From positions 5,766,001-5,830,000 of the forward strand of contig NZ_RJVJ01000001.1 in the NCBI RefSeq assembly GCF_003751605.1: a stretch of 64,000 nucleotides of DNA, written 5' to 3'. The position numbers and the translations under genes are program-made. The notes below the pieces were generated by a model. It searched no databases, was not told where the DNA came from, and worked only from the letters and a program-made list of their open reading frames with translations. This stretch comes from Kitasatospora cineracea (GTDB taxonomy: Bacteria > Actinomycetota > Actinomycetes > Streptomycetales > Streptomycetaceae). Within the stretch, counting starts at the first letter, position 1, and every line of letters begins with the position of its first letter. Shown piece by piece: positions 61,969 to 64,000 of this stretch.

Positions 61969-62313
61969 GTGGACATCCGCCGCACCCGCCCGTTCCTGCT
62001 CCTCGCCGTCACCGCCGCGCTGCTCACGGGGTGCGGCGGCGGAAAGCCTGACGGGAGCTTCGACGCCCAGCCCGGCACGCCGTCACCGACCTGCCTCCAG
62101 CACCAGCAACAGGAACCGGGCGGCAAGTACACCAGCGGGCAGCAGTCCGATCCGCGGGCGGTGCTGGAGATGATGCGGTTCTACACCGCCAACGGCACCA
62201 AGGCGTACTGCGACGGCGAGCCGCCCACGGACACCGACCGCCGCTGGACGGAGCTGTACACGACGCTCGGCGGCGACGCGAGCCGCCTGCCGCCGCAGGA
62301 CGCGAAGAGGTAG
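61969..62313 (+). CDS. Small lipoprotein of the NicO operon
   Basis: The 114-residue protein has a basic N-terminus, a hydrophobic segment (PFLLLAVTAALLTGC) and a lipobox LLTGC, so it is a predicted lipoprotein. The mature part is polar with a single later Cys pair (PTCLQHQQ, AYCDGE). I chose the GTG with GGAGG nine bases upstream; an earlier GTG overlapping the NicO stop is in the same frame. It is probably co-transcribed with the exporter; function unknown. Confidence 0.8.
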   Translation: MDIRRTRPFLLLAVTAALLTGCGGGKPDGSFDAQPGTPSPTCLQHQQQEPGGKYTSGQQSDPRAVLEMMRFYTANGTKAYCDGEPPTDTDRRWTELYTTLGGDASRLPPQDAKR

Positions 62314-62323
62314 GACGGCCCGC

Positions 62324-63107
62324 TCAGCCCGTCGGTGCGAGCTCGGCCAGGGCCGCGCGGGCGGCGGGGGCGTGCAGCGGGTGGAAGGCCAGGTTGATCC
62401 CCAGTGCCGTCCCGAACTCGGTGCGGGCCTCGTCGTCCCGGCCGAGCGCGCGCAGGACCACCGCGCGGTGGTAGCGGAAGAGGGCGTTGCGGGTGCCGAG
62501 CGCGAGCACCTCGTCGGACTGCCGCAGGGCGTCCGCGTCACGGCCGTTGGCGTGCAGGGCCCAGGCGTAGGAGGCGCGGGCCGGGGACGGGGTGCCCGGT
62601 TTGAGGTCGACCATGCGCTGCACCGCGTCGAACGACTCGGGGTAGCGGCCGAGTTGGGTGCAGGCGTCGGCGAGGGTCCCGTAGAGGGTGGAGTTGTCGG
62701 GGTTGACCGCGATGGCCTTCCGTGACCAGTCGAGGGCCGCGGCGAAGTCGTGCCGGGCGGAGTCCAGGCTGGCCATGCCCGCCATGGCGGTGAAGTTCTC
62801 GGCGGGTTCGGCGCTCAGCGACCGGGCGAGGACGGCTTCCGCCTTCGGGTAGTAGGACGGGTCGGCGGTGGCCTTGGCCCGCTGGACGTAGGCCAGGCCG
62901 AGGGCGGCCAGTGCCTGTGCGTCGCCGGGCGCCTCCTTAGGGGTGGTCCTGCAGGCCGCGGATCTCCGCGCCCGGGCCGGTGTCCGCGCTGTCCTGCCCG
63001 GCGGGCCGCTCCTGGGCGGCGGGGCCGTCGCCGCCCTGCGGGGTAAGGCCGAGGCCGCCGGCCAGGAACAGACCGACGCCGAGGACGGTGGTGACGGCGG
63101 CGGGCAT
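62324..63107 (-). pseudogene. TPR protein with one frameshift
   Basis: The N-terminal part (signal-like PAAVTTVLGVGLFLAGGLGLTPQ, then EIRGLQDHP) runs into a stop. The following TPR region (KEAPGDAQALAALGLAYVQRAKATADPSYYPKAEAVLARSLSAEPAENF onward, about 5 repeats) is in the adjacent frame. One extra C in the run near 62940 accounts for it: the paralogue reads on smoothly at the same point. The product would lack its membrane anchor. A sequencing error in a homopolymer is possible. It is related to the TPR gene at 50.3 kb. Confidence 0.82.
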
Positions 63108-63267
63108 GAGGCGGCGGCGGCACCCGTCACCGGGGAACGCCGACTCGCCGGTGCCGCGCCCGCGCGAGCGGCCCGGTCCGCGTACCGTCGAACCGGTACA
63201 CGTCACCGTGACGGCCCGTCACACGGTACGGGTGGGCTCCGGCGTTCGGTGGCACGGGAGGAGGACC

Positions 63268-64000
63268 ATGGCCGAGGAACCCGGCGGCGCCGACCTGGTG
63301 CCGCGCCCGCACGTCCTGCGGGAGTACGCGCTGCTGGCCGACGGCGAGCGAGGGGCGCTGGTCGGCCCGCACGGCGACCTGGCCTGGATGTGCGCCCCGA
63401 AGTGGGAGTCCGACGCCGTGTTCTCGTCCCTGATCGGTGGCGGCGGGACGTACACGGTCACGCCGTGCGAGGAGCGCCACGTGTGGGGCGGCTCCTACGA
63501 GCACGGAACCCTGATCTGGCACAGCAGGTGGATGACGACCGACGGCGCCGTCGAGTGCCGCGAGGCGCTCGCCTTCCCCGGCGACCCGGACCGCGCCGTC
63601 CTCCTGCGCCGGATCACTGCCGTCGACGGGGACGCGCGGGTGCGCGTCGTCCTGGACCCGCGGGCCGGTTTCGGACGCCACGGCAGTCACCACCTGAAAC
63701 TGAACGACGGGGTGTGGAGCGGGCGCACCGGAGAACTGCGCTGGCGCTGGAGCGGGGCCGCCGGGGCCACGCCGTCCGGACGCGCCCCGGGACGGCCCGG
63801 CGAGGCGCTGCGGTGCGAGGTGACCGTTCCCGCCGGCCGGCACCACGACCTCGTCCTGGAACTCTCCGCGGCCGCCCTGCCCCGCGAGCCGGTGGAACCG
63901 GACGCGGCCTGGCGCGCTACCGAGACCGCCTGGGCCCGCAACCGCCCCGCCCTGGCGCACACGATCGCGCCCCGCGACGCCCTGCACTCCCACGCCGTCC
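63268..64000 (+). CDS. Glycoside hydrolase family 15 protein, 3' end outside window
   Basis: The frame is open from an ATG with GGGAGGAGG seven bases upstream to the window edge, giving 244 codons. The start matches the N-terminal beta-sandwich of GH15-type glucoamylase/trehalase proteins: LREYALLADGERGALVGPHGDLAWMCAPKWESDAVFSSLIGGGGTYTV, then DGAVECREALAFPGD and RRITAVDG. The catalytic (alpha/alpha)6 barrel would lie beyond the window. Actinobacterial GH15 enzymes cleave trehalose or maltose-type linkages. It is divergent from the TPR gene. Confidence 0.9.
   Translation, partial: MAEEPGGADLVPRPHVLREYALLADGERGALVGPHGDLAWMCAPKWESDAVFSSLIGGGGTYTVTPCEERHVWGGSYEHGTLIWHSRWMTTDGAVECREALAFPGDPDRAVLLRRITAVDGDARVRVVLDPRAGFGRHGSHHLKLNDGVWSGRTGELRWRWSGAAGATPSGRAPGRPGEALRCEVTVPAGRHHDLVLELSAAALPREPVEPDAAWRATETAWARNRPALAHTIAPRDALHSHAV

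Overview
The window is high-GC DNA from a filamentous actinomycete of the Streptomyces/Kitasatospora type. The evidence is heavy GC3 coding bias with long false reading frames on every strand, GGAGG ribosome sites with GTG/TTG starts, a short chaplin gene, an isorenieratene-type carotenoid cluster with LitR/LitS-like light regulators, and several Asp23-family envelope genes. No rRNA, tRNA, CRISPR array or prophage was seen. The left 43 kb is unusually rich in broken genes and transposase relics. This fits an accessory region such as a chromosome arm, but that placement is an inference.

Layout. 0-5 kb: the tail of an unknown protein, a Na/Pi symporter, and remnants (IS5-type transposase, lipoprotein, glycosyltransferase, Cys-rich protein). 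5-10 kb: a VOC protein, then a TetR gene divergent from an apparent four-gene unit encoding an MFS exporter, a Vat-type streptogramin A acetyltransferase, a Vgb-type streptogramin B lyase and a YCII protein. It carries a perfect palindromic operator candidate and ends in a strong hairpin. 10-14 kb: a LysR gene, then a 2.1-kb module (MBL hydrolase and divergent TetR) bounded by 172-bp inverted repeats that separate a headless RidA gene from a headless HxlR gene. 14-20 kb: small redox/hydrolase genes, a DUF1254 protein and a barstar-domain protein. 20-23.5 kb: IS5, IS3 and IS30 relics around a three-gene holin-like/DUF3618/DUF4235 operon. One IS5 head is fused in frame to an Abi-C-like tail.

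23.8-39 kb is a light-response block: crtE-crtI-crtB-Rieske, convergent with crtY-crtU (crtU frameshifted), then relics of a GH125 mannosidase and an RpiR regulator, a 6-4-type (FeS-BCP) photolyase gene, litS, litR and a DUF2071 gene. The photolyase gene carries both an internal amber codon and a precise 1,031-bp insertion. The insertion has terminal inverted repeats, a 4-bp target duplication and a hemerythrin-domain gene as its only cargo. Removing it restores the reading frame.

39-48 kb: a DinB-like protein, another IS5 relic, and an envelope-stress island (STAS protein, Asp23, ECF sigma factor, zinc-finger/Asp23-like protein, small Asp23-like proteins) with a decayed second Asp23 copy. 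48-64 kb is mostly intact: DUF4331 and TPR genes, a chaplin, a fasciclin lipoprotein with a sulfite-oxidase-like molybdoenzyme, an RskA anti-sigma factor whose sigma gene has shrunk to a stub, carbonic anhydrase, a CFA-synthase-like methyltransferase, a gutted NiCoT nickel permease beside an intact NicO/RcnA-type exporter, a lipoprotein, a frameshifted TPR paralogue, and the start of a GH15 gene that leaves the window.
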